Source of the DNA: Paenalicyclobacillus macrosporangiidus
GTDB lineage: Bacteria; Bacillota; Bacilli; Alicyclobacillales; Alicyclobacillaceae
Assembly (NCBI RefSeq): GCF_900116805.1
Contig: NZ_FPBV01000005.1
Coordinates: 1 to 64,000, forward strand
Length of the DNA stretch: 64,000 nt
Direction of reading: 5' to 3'
The notes below the pieces were generated by a model. The model worked only from the letters and a program-made list of their open reading frames with translations, ran no database searches and had not been told where the DNA came from. Of the stretch, positions 39,107 to 50,974 are shown piece after piece (positions within the stretch are counted from its first letter, which is position 1; every line of letters begins with the position of its first letter). A program made the position numbers and the translations under genes.

Positions 39107-39904
39107 GTGTTGCAGTTCAGCATTCTGGCCAGCGGCAGTTCTGGCAACGCCGTATACATACAAAGCGAGACCACGCGCCTCCTGCTCGACGCAGGAATCA
39201 GCGCCCGGCAGATCCGGGATCGCATGCGGGCGGCGGGCGCCGATGTCTTCCACGACCTCGACGCGCTGCTGCTGACGCACGAGCATGTCGATCACATTCG
39301 CGGCTTTCCGCAGGTGGTCAAACAGACGGAGGCGCGCGTGTACGCCACGGAGGGCACCTGGCATCACGTGGCCCGCGCGGTGGCGGATCACATGCCGGCG
39401 GAACGGCACCACACCGTGAGGGCAGGGGAGCCCTTCACCATCGGGGACATTCGAGTGACGCCTTTCGCCGTCTCGCACGACGCCGAGGAGCCGGTGGCAT
39501 ACCGGTTTGACGCGGGCGGGTCCGCGCTGACCGTGCTGACCGACCTCGGTTACGTGAGCGACGCCATCAAATCCGTTGTCCAGGGATGCCAGACGTACGT
39601 CTGGGAGGCCAACCACGACGTCGAGATGCTGCGCACCGGGCGCTATCCCTGGCATCTCAAGCGGCGCATCCTCGGGGACAAAGGCCACCTGTCCAACGAG
39701 GACGCGGCCGTGGCGTTGGCGGACATCGTCGGGGACAGTGCCATCGACGTGTATCTGGCCCACCTCAGCGAAGAGAACAACCTGCCCGATCTGGCGGAAC
39801 TCACGGTCCACACCATTCTGAAAGAATGCCGTCCCTTGTACGGCGAACTGGTCCGTCTGCACCGAACGAGCCGGACCCAGCCGACTCCGTTGACCGCGCT
39901 GTGA
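39107..39904 (+). CDS. walJ: MBL-fold metallo-hydrolase WalJ (YycJ)
   Basis: Metallo-beta-lactamase-fold protein (265 aa), likely a 5'-3' exonuclease involved in DNA metabolism and cell-wall coordination. It shows FSILASGSSGNAVYIQ, the metal-binding THEHVDHIRG, and further ligands in SHDAEEPVAY and LAHLSEENN. GTG at 39107 with GGGAGG upstream. Confidence 0.93.
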   Translation: MLQFSILASGSSGNAVYIQSETTRLLLDAGISARQIRDRMRAAGADVFHDLDALLLTHEHVDHIRGFPQVVKQTEARVYATEGTWHHVARAVADHMPAERHHTVRAGEPFTIGDIRVTPFAVSHDAEEPVAYRFDAGGSALTVLTDLGYVSDAIKSVVQGCQTYVWEANHDVEMLRTGRYPWHLKRRILGDKGHLSNEDAAVALADIVGDSAIDVYLAHLSEENNLPDLAELTVHTILKECRPLYGELVRLHRTSRTQPTPLTAL

Positions 39905-40002
39905 CGGTGTCTGAGCGCCAGGTGGACGGTCTGCCGCCTCCGGCATACGGGTGCCGGGATCTGGCAATGCTACACCTGACACAGAAAGGACGGTCGAGGC
40001 GA

Positions 40003-41280
40003 ATGGGATACTACAACCCCGACACCCCCGGGAAACCCCGTGCCCAAGGCGCCCTGCGGTGGGTGGCCACCGTGGTGGTCTCCGCAATGGCCGGTGCCGG
40101 TGCGACGCTCGCCGCCCTGCCTGCGTTGGCGCGCACGGGCCTGGATCAGCCGGCGGTTCCAGCGGTGTCACGGGAACCGGCCCCCAGCCCCGTCGGGCAA
40201 ACCGTGACTTCGGTCAGCGTGTCGGTGGCCGATGGCATCACCGAGGCGGTCAAGAGGGTCGAGCCGGCGGTCGTCGGTGTGGTCAACTACGCGCGCGTGT
40301 CCGACTTTTTCACGCAGACGTCGAAATTGGAAGCCACTGGTGTCGGCACGGGCGTGCTGTTTCACAAGGACGCTCAGTACGGCTTCATCGTCACGAACAA
40401 TCACGTCGTCGAAGGGGCGGCGAAGGTGGAGGCGGTGCTGGAGCAAGGCAAACACGTGCTGGCCAACGTCGTCGGCACCGACCCGTACACGGACCTGGCC
40501 GTGCTGCGTGTGCCGCTGGCGCCGTTCCAGAACGTGCAGCCCGCTCAGTTCGCGAACTCCGATGAGGTGGAGGTCGGGGAACCGGCCATCGCCATCGGGA
40601 CGCCGATGGGGCTGGATTTCGCGGATACCGTCACCGCCGGCATCGTGAGCGCGAAACAGCGCATCATGCCCGTGGAAGAGCCGCAGACGCACCAGACGCT
40701 CGACTATCAAGCGGTGATTCAGACGGATGCCGCCATCAACCCGGGCAACAGTGGCGGCCCGCTGGTCAACATCCACGGGGACGTCATCGGGATCAACAGC
40801 AGCAAGATTGTGGCGCCGAACTTCGAAGGGATGGGCTTTGCGATTCCCGCCAACGCGGTGCGCGCCACCGCCCAGGAGATCATGAAGACGGGGCACGCGT
40901 CCCATCCGGCCTTGGGGATCAGCGGCTATTCCCTGTCCTCGCTTCCTCAACAGTGGTGGCCCGATGTGCCCGTCGACTACGGGGTGTTCGTGCGCAGCGT
41001 CAGCGGCGCGGGCGCGAAGCAGGCCGGGTTGCAGCCGCAAGACGTGATCGTCGGGATAGACGGCAAGACCGTGAAGAACATGGCCGACCTGCGGACCCAT
41101 CTCTTTCAGAAGAAGCCGGGGGACAAGGTGACGCTGCGGGTGTACCGCGGCAGCCGCCAGCTGGACCTGACGGTGCAGTTGGGGGAGATGCCGTCCCAGA
41201 ACAGCAGCGCGGCGGGCGAGGACGGGCGCGGTGCCGTCGCAGAGACCCCGTTCGGGCTGCCCAATCCATTTGGGGACTGA
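40003..41280 (+). CDS. HtrA-type serine protease (YycK-like)
   Basis: Membrane-anchored trypsin-like protease (425 aa) of the HtrA/DegP family, involved in quality control of exported proteins. One N-terminal helix (about residues 17-43), then a protease domain with His in VTNNHVVEG, Asp in DPYTDLAVL and Ser in INPGNSGGPL, then a PDZ domain (GLQPQDVIVGIDGKTVKN). Its place downstream of walJ is the same as B. subtilis yycK (htrC). ATG at 40003. Confidence 0.93.
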   Translation: MGYYNPDTPGKPRAQGALRWVATVVVSAMAGAGATLAALPALARTGLDQPAVPAVSREPAPSPVGQTVTSVSVSVADGITEAVKRVEPAVVGVVNYARVSDFFTQTSKLEATGVGTGVLFHKDAQYGFIVTNNHVVEGAAKVEAVLEQGKHVLANVVGTDPYTDLAVLRVPLAPFQNVQPAQFANSDEVEVGEPAIAIGTPMGLDFADTVTAGIVSAKQRIMPVEEPQTHQTLDYQAVIQTDAAINPGNSGGPLVNIHGDVIGINSSKIVAPNFEGMGFAIPANAVRATAQEIMKTGHASHPALGISGYSLSSLPQQWWPDVPVDYGVFVRSVSGAGAKQAGLQPQDVIVGIDGKTVKNMADLRTHLFQKKPGDKVTLRVYRGSRQLDLTVQLGEMPSQNSSAAGEDGRGAVAETPFGLPNPFGD

Positions 41281-41289
41281 GGGGCGGCC

Positions 41290-41769
41290 ATGCAGCTCAT
41301 CCTCCTGGCCGTCGGCCGGCTGAAAGAGCGGTATTGGCGGGAGGCGCAGGCGGAGTACGCCAAGCGCCTTTCGGGAACGGTCCAATTGGAGATCCGCGAG
41401 GTCGAGGATGAACCCGCTCCCGATTCGGCCAGCGACGCGCAGCGGCTGGCCGCGCTGGATCGCGAGGCGTCGCGCTTGGAACGGCACCTTCGGGACAGGG
41501 ACGGATTGGTGGTGCTGGACATCGCCGGCCGGATGCTGTCGTCGGAGCAGTGGAGCGGCGAGTACACGCGCCTGCTGCAATCCGGTTTCGGGCGGCTCGT
41601 GTTCATCGTCGGCGGTTCCTACGGGCTGCATCCGCGCCTGCTGGCCCGCGCGGATTTGAGATGGAGTTTCGGTCCCGCGACATTTCCGCATCAACTGGCG
41701 CGTATCATGGTATTGGAACAGATCTACCGCGGCATCCGGATTGCCTCAGGTGCTCCGTATCACAAGTGA
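41290..41769 (+). CDS. rlmH: 23S rRNA pseudouridine1915 N3-methyltransferase RlmH
   Basis: SPOUT-fold methyltransferase (159 aa, standard length). It contains FIVGGSYGLHPRLLARADL and the conserved end EQIYRGIRIASGAPYHK, where the C-terminal His/Lys are functionally important. ATG at 41290, 9 bases after the protease gene. Closes the wal cluster as in B. subtilis. Confidence 0.95.
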   Translation: MQLILLAVGRLKERYWREAQAEYAKRLSGTVQLEIREVEDEPAPDSASDAQRLAALDREASRLERHLRDRDGLVVLDIAGRMLSSEQWSGEYTRLLQSGFGRLVFIVGGSYGLHPRLLARADLRWSFGPATFPHQLARIMVLEQIYRGIRIASGAPYHK

Positions 41770-41791
41770 TCCGGGCGTCCGGGGCGTCACG

Positions 41792-42028
41792 GTGCCTCCG
41801 GTGACCGTGGAGTCCACCTTCGGGACCATTGCGTCCTTGTACGGATTGAACCACCCCATCATCACCGAGGCGCAGGACACCGCCCTGGTCACGGTCGCCA
41901 TCCTCAGCGCGCTCATTCCCACCTTCATCGCCCAGACGTTCTTCTTTCCCGGGAAACCCGCGTCCGAATCCCCGGACCAGGCGGCCGTGCCCGCCGTGTC
42001 GCCGGGGACGCCCGACGCAGGTCCGTGA
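41792..42028 (+). CDS. possible small membrane protein (78 aa), unknown
   Basis: A frame with coding-like GC-rich third positions giving one hydrophobic segment (TALVTVAILSALIPTFIA) and a Pro/Ala-rich tail. GTG at 41792 or 41801 is the likely start, without a clear ribosome binding site; the frame is open back to 41741 inside rlmH. No family recognised. The lack of a good start signal keeps confidence low. Confidence 0.4.
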   Translation: MPPVTVESTFGTIASLYGLNHPIITEAQDTALVTVAILSALIPTFIAQTFFFPGKPASESPDQAAVPAVSPGTPDAGP

Positions 42029-42125
42029 CGCACGACATACCTCGTCCCGCGCACGCATACCGTGTAACAAGATCCACGCGAATCGGCGATGAGGCTCGCC
42101 ACAACCGTCTGCCAGACAGACTGAT

Positions 42126-42173
42126 GACTCCTGCCCGGCGGCGCGCCGCCATGGTCATCCGCCGGGGGGAGTC
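42126..42173 (+). promoter_or_regulatory. long hairpin in the terC-aspD leader
   Basis: GACTCC/GGAGTC (42126-42131 with 42168-42173) and CCCGGCGG/CCGCCGGG (42134-42141 with 42159-42166) form a stacked 14-pair stem with a short internal loop. It ends 6 bases before the terC ribosome binding site region. It could control translation or stability. It does not show the conserved core of the yybP-ykoY manganese riboswitch that I would recognise. Confidence 0.4.
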
Positions 42174-42191
42174 TCATTGTGGAGGTGGCCG

Positions 42192-42836
42192 ATGGACAGC
42201 CAACTGATTTCGCTCGCGCTGGTCAGCTCCGTGGTGGCCATCGACAACGCGCTGCTGGCCGGCATGATTGTGCCCTGGACGCCGGAGCGGCAAAAACCCG
42301 TCATCATCACCGCGGCGGGGATGGCGCTCGCCATGGTGCAGATCCTGCTGGCCATCGGCGTGGGCCACCTGCTGGAGCAGCCCGCGTTTCGCATCGGTGT
42401 GACCCTGATGCTGATCTGGATGTGTGCACGGACACTGGCGATGATGCCGTCCTCTGCACGCGGCCGTTCCGCGTGGGGTCAGGTCTGGCGCGTTCTCCTC
42501 TACACGGTGGTCGGCAATCTCGACAACATGATCTGGTTGGGTGCGGAGTGGAAAGGGCAATCCTTGTGGCTGGTCTTCTTCTCCGTCGCGACCCTCCCGT
42601 TGTTCATCGTGACCGCCCTGTTTCTGTCGGCCCAATGTGAGCGGCACCGGTGGATCCTCGTCCTCGGCGCAGGCATGATGGCCTGGGCCGCCGCGGGGCT
42701 CATTCTGCCGGATATCCGTTGGCACCTGATGGCGCAGGACCTGCCGCTGCTGGCCGAGCGGGCGGCCGTGGCGTCGGTCATTCTCGCCATCGGGGTCCTG
42801 TGGCGGTGGTGGGCGGCGGGGCGCTCGGTTGGATGA
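42192..42836 (+). CDS. TerC family integral membrane protein
   Basis: A 214-residue membrane protein with about seven hydrophobic segments and the TerC/YjbE features LVSSVVAIDNALLAG and VVGNLDNMIWLGAEW, where the Asp-Asn pairs are the conserved membrane acidic sites. Relatives export metal ions such as Mn or have roles in tellurite resistance. ATG at 42192 with GGAGGTGG upstream. aspD follows after 71 bases. Confidence 0.8.
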   Translation: MDSQLISLALVSSVVAIDNALLAGMIVPWTPERQKPVIITAAGMALAMVQILLAIGVGHLLEQPAFRIGVTLMLIWMCARTLAMMPSSARGRSAWGQVWRVLLYTVVGNLDNMIWLGAEWKGQSLWLVFFSVATLPLFIVTALFLSAQCERHRWILVLGAGMMAWAAAGLILPDIRWHLMAQDLPLLAERAAVASVILAIGVLWRWWAAGRSVG

Positions 42837-42907
42837 AATCTTGGCGCATACAATCCCTGCCGCCGCCCATCATGGAGGATGACAAGGAATTCAAGGAGGC
42901 GGTGGGG

Positions 42908-44563
42908 ATGGAGCGCACCCAGGAACCGAAGGTACCGGCCGGGCCCGGTCAGGTTCGGGCGGAGCCGGACATCAGTCCGTTTGAACTGAAGGACCAACTG
43001 ATTCAACTGGCGCGGGAATACGAGCGCAAGAGCATGCGGGTGATGCTGGACGCCGGGCGGGGCAACCCGAACTGGGTGGCCGCTGCACCACGCGAGGCGT
43101 TTTTTGCACTCGGACAGTTCGCCATGACGGAGTGCCGGCGCGTCTGCAACGAGGGGGATCTGGCGGGCAAACCCCGCTGCGACGGGATGGGGGCGCGCTT
43201 TAAGGCGTTCGCCGCTGCACACAGGGACACACCCGGGGTCGAGCTGCTGCGTCGAATCGTGCAGTGGGGTGTGGACCGCTGCGGATTTTCGGAGGAGGAA
43301 TGGTTGTATGAGCTCGTCGACGGGATTGTCGGGGACAACTACCCGACCCCGGGCCGCATCTTGCCCTTGGTGGAACGGGTGATGCACCAGTACCTCATCC
43401 AGGAGCTCTGCCAGGGGGACGAAGGTTGCGGGCCGTTCGATCTCTTCGCGACCGAGGGCGGGACGGCCGCCATGTGCTACCTGTTTGACACTCTGGTGGC
43501 CAACCGGCTGCTCAGGCGGGGGGACCGGGTGGCGGTCGGAGTACCGATCTTCCCGCCGTACGTCGAGATCCCGCAACTCCGTCGCTATCACTTTGATGTG
43601 GTGGAGGTCCGCGCCACGGGCAGGGACGAGGAAGGACTCCACACCTGGCAGTACCCGCCGGAAGAAGTGGAGAAACTGGCCGATCCCTCGGTCAAGGCGT
43701 TCTTCCTCGTCAACCCGAGCAATCCGCCGTCGGTGGCCATGGCGCCAGAGACGGTTCGCCAGGTCGTGAAGCTGGTGCACGAGCATCGCCCGAACCTGAT
43801 GATGATCACCGACGACGTGTACGCCACATTCGTCAATGGGTTCCGCTCGCTGCTCGCCGTGCTGCCGCACAACACCGCGGTGGTGTACTCGCTGTCGAAG
43901 TATTTCGGGGTCACCGGCTGGCGCCTGGGGGTGATCGCCGTGCATCGGGACAATGTGTTCGACCGCCTTCTCCGCACGCATCCGGAGGAGGTCCGACGTG
44001 AACTGGCTGCGCGGTACGCTTCCTTGACGCCGTGTGTGGACGAGCTTCGCTTCGTCGATCGCCTGGTGGCCGATAGTCGCCAGGTGGCTCTTCGTCACAC
44101 AGCGGGGCTGTCGACGCCTCAGCAGGTGCAGATGGCGCTGATGGCGGTCTTCGCGCTCCTGGACGAGGACGACACATACAAGCGTCAGACCCAGGCCATC
44201 TGCAGACGGCGCATGCGCCTCTTGTACGAGGGGCTGGGGATGCCGGAGCCGATGCTGCCGCTGGACGCGGACTACTACACGGAGTTCGACCTGGAGGAGT
44301 GGTCGAACCGCCACTACGGGCGGGCGTTCACGCAGTACCTGACCTCACGTCACCTGCCCCAGGAGGTGCTTTGTCGGCTCGCCGAGCGCTCGGCCATCGT
44401 TCTGCTGCCGGGCGGGGGATTTTACGGACCGCGCTGGTCGGTGCGCGTCTCCTTGGCCAACCTGGACGACGGCGCGTATCGCACCATCGGCCGGGCGCTA
44501 CACCAGGTGCTGGAGGAGTTCGTCGCCGAGTGGCGCGACGCGGGAGAGTTTGCTTTCATCTGA
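42908..44563 (+). CDS. aspD: bifunctional aspartate transaminase/aspartate 4-decarboxylase
   Basis: PLP enzyme (551 aa) that converts L-aspartate to L-alanine and CO2. The long N-terminal region (ELKDQLIQLAREYERKSMRV then LDAGRGNPNW) and total length are characteristic of AspD and distinguish it from ordinary aspartate transaminases. The PLP lysine lies in YSLSKYFGVTGWRLG, preceded by FLVNPSNPPS. ATG at 42908 has AAGGAGG 8 bases upstream. No aspartate/alanine exchanger AspT is next to it. Confidence 0.88.
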   Translation: MERTQEPKVPAGPGQVRAEPDISPFELKDQLIQLAREYERKSMRVMLDAGRGNPNWVAAAPREAFFALGQFAMTECRRVCNEGDLAGKPRCDGMGARFKAFAAAHRDTPGVELLRRIVQWGVDRCGFSEEEWLYELVDGIVGDNYPTPGRILPLVERVMHQYLIQELCQGDEGCGPFDLFATEGGTAAMCYLFDTLVANRLLRRGDRVAVGVPIFPPYVEIPQLRRYHFDVVEVRATGRDEEGLHTWQYPPEEVEKLADPSVKAFFLVNPSNPPSVAMAPETVRQVVKLVHEHRPNLMMITDDVYATFVNGFRSLLAVLPHNTAVVYSLSKYFGVTGWRLGVIAVHRDNVFDRLLRTHPEEVRRELAARYASLTPCVDELRFVDRLVADSRQVALRHTAGLSTPQQVQMALMAVFALLDEDDTYKRQTQAICRRRMRLLYEGLGMPEPMLPLDADYYTEFDLEEWSNRHYGRAFTQYLTSRHLPQEVLCRLAERSAIVLLPGGGFYGPRWSVRVSLANLDDGAYRTIGRALHQVLEEFVAEWRDAGEFAFI

Positions 44564-44568
44564 AGCGC

Positions 44569-44593
44569 ACGGGCGCCCGTGGCGGGCGCCCGT
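44569..44593. terminator. hairpin between convergent genes
   Basis: ACGGGCGCCCG (44569-44579) and CGGGCGCCCGT (44583-44593) pair perfectly around a 3-base loop, between the ends of aspD and the convergent small gene. There is no T-run on either side, so it is a probable rather than classical terminator. Confidence 0.5.
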
Positions 44594-44600
44594 CCGTGTC

Positions 44601-44771
44601 CTAGGTGCGGTTCCGGTTCTCGTGGTCGTACGCCACGAGCACAATCTCCCCGGCCGTCTCCGCACTCAGTTGACGTTCCCATTCGCGGATGCGCTCCACC
44701 AGGTCGGGGCGGAGCGACGCAGGCTTGAATCCACGGTTCGCCGCACGCTGTGCATCGTTCACACGGGCCAC
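44601..44771 (-). CDS. small hypothetical protein (56 aa)
   Basis: A minus-strand frame with GTG at 44771 and AGGAGG 5 bases upstream encodes a 56-residue soluble protein: NDAQRAANRGFKPASLRPDL, then VERIREWERQLSAE and VLVAYDHENRNRT at the end. It is mostly helical and charged. It follows the patatin-like gene by 12 bases on the same strand, so the two may form one transcript. Family not recognised. Confidence 0.6.
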   Translation of the reverse strand: MARVNDAQRAANRGFKPASLRPDLVERIREWERQLSAETAGEIVLVAYDHENRNRT

Positions 44772-44783
44772 CTCCACCTCCTG

Positions 44784-45752
44784 TTATGACCCGCTCGCTG
44801 GGAAGTTATTCCTTGGCGGAGCCCCTCGGGGAATCCATGCGGACGCCGCCAGAAACGCCCGAATCTCATCCCGATGCGCCCACACGTCGGCCCGCGCCAT
44901 GGCGGCGTTGGCCAGCAGTCCTCGTTTGGACCACCACGTGGCCGGGCCAAAGGCGGGCTGCAGGGGCAGGACATCCTCGCCCGCCAGATCGGCATCCACC
45001 GACTCCTGCAGCATCACCTCCACGGAGCGGCGCAGGACGCGGAACACGGAATCCGGCCGCCAGCCGGGGGGGAGGCGGTGCAGGTTGACCGCGAGGATGC
45101 GGTCGCAGCCCGCCTGGCGGAGGACGCGGACCGGGATGAGATCGCGAAGGCCGCCGTCGGCCAACACCCAGTCCGCGATGCGCACCGGCGTGACGACGCC
45201 CGGGATGGCGCAGCTTGCGAGCAGGGCGAGGTCGAGGTGGGGCGGCCGAACGGCGACGCCCGACTGGCACAGCGCGGGGTGGGTGCTGAAGACGACGGGC
45301 TCCGCGCTGACCAGATCCGCCGCCACCACGGCAAAGGGCATGCGCGGGGTGCGATCCCGGAGCAATTCTGCCAACCACCGCTGCAGCCGCCGCCCGTGGA
45401 AGAGACCGGGTGCGATCCAATCGGGATCGGGCCGCACGCGCCGAAGCACGGCGTGGCAGGCGCTGCGCGTGATGGGAAAGGCGTAATCGAAGAGGCGGAT
45501 CCCGGGGAAGCGGGCCGCCAGGCGCAGGCAGGCTCCGGGGCTGTACCCGTGCGCGTACAGGGCCGTCACCAAGGCGCCTGCGCTGGTGCCCGCCACCAGG
45601 TCGGGCTGGACGCCCATGTCGTGCAGCGCCTGCAGGACGCCGACGTGCACGGTGGCCAACAGCTCTCCCCCGCACAGGGCGAGGCCGACGCAGGGCCGCC
45701 GGGCGGCCGGTTTTGCAATGTCATGCGCGGTGTTCATCCACTTTCCATCCAT
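44784..45752 (-). CDS. patatin-like phospholipase family protein
   Basis: Patatin-family protein (322 aa). The nucleophile elbow GTSAG (Ser57) and the second catalytic residue in ADGGLRD are present. The usual Gly-rich oxyanion loop (GGGxRG) is instead CGGELLATVHVG at residues 27-38, losing three of the expected glycine/basic positions. Activity as a lipase is therefore uncertain. ATG at 45752 has AGGAGG 9 bases upstream. Divergent from the MFS gene. Confidence 0.82.
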   Translation of the reverse strand: MDGKWMNTAHDIAKPAARRPCVGLALCGGELLATVHVGVLQALHDMGVQPDLVAGTSAGALVTALYAHGYSPGACLRLAARFPGIRLFDYAFPITRSACHAVLRRVRPDPDWIAPGLFHGRRLQRWLAELLRDRTPRMPFAVVAADLVSAEPVVFSTHPALCQSGVAVRPPHLDLALLASCAIPGVVTPVRIADWVLADGGLRDLIPVRVLRQAGCDRILAVNLHRLPPGWRPDSVFRVLRRSVEVMLQESVDADLAGEDVLPLQPAFGPATWWSKRGLLANAAMARADVWAHRDEIRAFLAASAWIPRGAPPRNNFPASGS

Positions 45753-45795
45753 GCGCTGAATCCTCCTGGATGGCAGCCTATGCCGGAGGCAGGGT

Positions 45796-45824
45796 TTGTG
45801 GTGCCGGCTTCCGAGGGGTATCAT
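45796..45824 (+). promoter_or_regulatory. promoter of the MFS transporter gene
   Basis: TTGTGG (45796-45801) and TATCAT (45819-45824) are 17 bases apart, about 35 bases before the start codon. It overlaps the region upstream of the divergent patatin-like gene. Confidence 0.5.
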
Positions 45825-45859
45825 AGGGGGCGTCAAATTGCGGCGGGGGAGGGACGTCA

Positions 45860-47227
45860 TTGGCACAGCGCCGGTACCTCTTGCTGGTCACCCTGGCCCT
45901 CGGCATGCTGCTGAATCCGCTGAACTCGTCGATGATCTCGGTGGCCATCGCGCGTTTCCAGGACGTCTATGGGCTCAGCTTCGAGCAAGTGTCGTGGATC
46001 ATCTCCACGTATTATCTGGCCAGTGCCATCGGACAGCCCGTCATGGGGAAGCTGGCCGATCTCTTCGGCCCCAAACGGAGCTTCCTGACCGGCCTGGTGG
46101 TCGTGGCGGTGTCGTGTCTGCTGGCGCCGGCATCCCCGTCGTTCGGCTGGTTGATTGCGTTTCGCATCGTGCAGGCCTTCGGCACCAGCGCCATCTACCC
46201 GGCGGGGATGGCCATCATCCGCCGCACGGTCAGCGAGGGGCAGGCCCGGGCGCTGGCGTTTCTGGCCGTGTTCTCCTCCGGATCGGCCGCGTTCGGCCCG
46301 ACCATCGGCGGCCTGCTGCTGCACTGGCGTGACTGGCCCGCCATCTTCTTCGTGAACTTTCCCTTCATCCTCACGAGCTTCTTCCTGGCGCTGTGGGTGC
46401 TGCCGGGAGCGGGCGGGGCGGCGAACCGGGTGCAGGCCCGCGCTCGGGCCGGTGAGGTGCTCCGGGCCATCGATCCCCTCGGCGTTGCGCTCTTCTCCAT
46501 AGGCATCGTCGGCTTGTTGATGGGGCTGTTGTCCATCCGCACGGGTGTGCGCTGGGTCCCGGGGGCGGCGGGCATCGCGGCTCTGGCGCTGTTCACGGTA
46601 TGGGAGCGAAAAGCCGGCCGGCCGTTCATCGACCTTCGCCTGTTCGCCCGCAACCGCATGTTCACCTGGGTGCACATCCAGTTCGTCGTGGTGAACATCA
46701 TCTTCTACAGCGTCTTCTTCGGCATCCCGACCTACCTGGAGGAAGTCTGCCATTTCGACGCGCGCACCACCGGCCTGCTCATGCTCTGCATCGCGGGCTT
46801 CGGCGTCGTCGTGTCGCCGTTGGCGGGGCGCTGGATCGATCACGCGGGCTCGCGCCCCCCGCTGATGCTCGCCGGGGTCATCATGGCGACCGGATCCATC
46901 CTGTTGACCACGGTGCACGAGGCCTCTCCGGTGGGCTGGCTGGTGGTGGTGTTCTCGGTGCTCGGGCTGGCGAACGGTTTCAACAACGTGGGCCTCCAGG
47001 CCGCCCTGTTCGCCAGCGCGCCGAAGGAGATCATCGGCACCGCCTCGGGACTGTTCATGACCGCCCGATACCTCGGCACCATCCTCTCGTCCATTCTGCT
47101 CGGCCTGGTGTTCGGGGCCTCGCCGACCACCGGACGGCTGCGCGTGCTCGGTGTCGTGCTGGCGGCGCTGGCGGCGTGGGTGTTCTGGATGAGCTGGCGT
47201 CTCCCGCGTGGCCGGACGCGGGCGTGA
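45860..47227 (+). CDS. MFS transporter, DHA-type drug exporter family
   Basis: Major facilitator protein (455 aa) with 12-14 hydrophobic segments. The loop GKLADLFGPKRSFLTGLVVV is the MFS motif A, and YPAGMAIIRRTVSEGQA and FGPTIGGLLL resemble motif C regions of proton-driven drug exporters. The substrate is unknown. TTG at 45860 behind GGGGGAGGG. Confidence 0.85.
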   Translation: MAQRRYLLLVTLALGMLLNPLNSSMISVAIARFQDVYGLSFEQVSWIISTYYLASAIGQPVMGKLADLFGPKRSFLTGLVVVAVSCLLAPASPSFGWLIAFRIVQAFGTSAIYPAGMAIIRRTVSEGQARALAFLAVFSSGSAAFGPTIGGLLLHWRDWPAIFFVNFPFILTSFFLALWVLPGAGGAANRVQARARAGEVLRAIDPLGVALFSIGIVGLLMGLLSIRTGVRWVPGAAGIAALALFTVWERKAGRPFIDLRLFARNRMFTWVHIQFVVVNIIFYSVFFGIPTYLEEVCHFDARTTGLLMLCIAGFGVVVSPLAGRWIDHAGSRPPLMLAGVIMATGSILLTTVHEASPVGWLVVVFSVLGLANGFNNVGLQAALFASAPKEIIGTASGLFMTARYLGTILSSILLGLVFGASPTTGRLRVLGVVLAALAAWVFWMSWRLPRGRTRA

Positions 47228-47251
47228 GGCGCTCATGGAAGGTCCCGGCCA

Positions 47252-47280
47252 TTGACAACCAGAGCGCCTCTGTCTACACT
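47252..47280 (+). promoter_or_regulatory. promoter of the metH leader
   Basis: TTGACA (47252-47257) and TACACT (47275-47280) with exact 17-base spacing. Transcription would start near 47287, giving a leader of about 240 nt that contains the SAM-I riboswitch. Confidence 0.75.
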
Positions 47281-47309
47281 AGTCGTAAATTTCATAGCGG
47301 CTCACGTGA

Positions 47310-47437
47310 TTCTTATCGAGAGAAGCTGAGGGACTGACCCTGTGACGCTTCGGCAACCAGCGGCCATCACCCATGCGGCGGGCGGGCTGCCCGGTGCCAA
47401 TTTCAGAGGAACGCGGAAGCGGATCCGAAGATGAGAA
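47310..47437 (+). promoter_or_regulatory. SAM-I (S-box) riboswitch aptamer
   Basis: The sequence has the conserved S-box core: TTCTTATCGAGAGAAGCTGA, GGGACTGACCC, TGACGCTTCGGCAACC, and GGTGCCAATTTC. P1 pairs TTCTTATC (47310-47317) with GATGAGAA (47430-47437). When SAM is bound, P1 forms and frees the downstream terminator, so metH and yitJ are off when SAM is plentiful. Confidence 0.95.
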
Positions 47438-47468
47438 GCATGTAGCATCGCAGACCTGGATGCCATGT

Positions 47469-47497
47469 GCCCTTCTCTCAGGTGAGAAGGGCTTTTC
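47469..47497 (+). terminator. riboswitch-controlled intrinsic terminator
   Basis: GCCCTTCTC (47469-47477) and GAGAAGGGC (47484-47492) pair around a 6-base loop and are followed by TTTTC. The left arm can alternatively pair with GAGAAG of the P1 3' strand (47433-47438), forming the antiterminator when SAM is low. Confidence 0.9.
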
Positions 47498-47526
47498 GTT
47501 TCCATTCCGTGGATGGGGGAGGCGCC

Positions 47527-50961
<3,435 letters not shown>

Positions 50962-50974
50962 GGAGGGGGCACGG

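Noticed and set aside
42030-42191. Manganese (yybP-ykoY) riboswitch in front of the TerC gene
   Set aside because: TerC genes are often under this switch, but I could not find its conserved loop sequences; only a simple stacked hairpin is visible.
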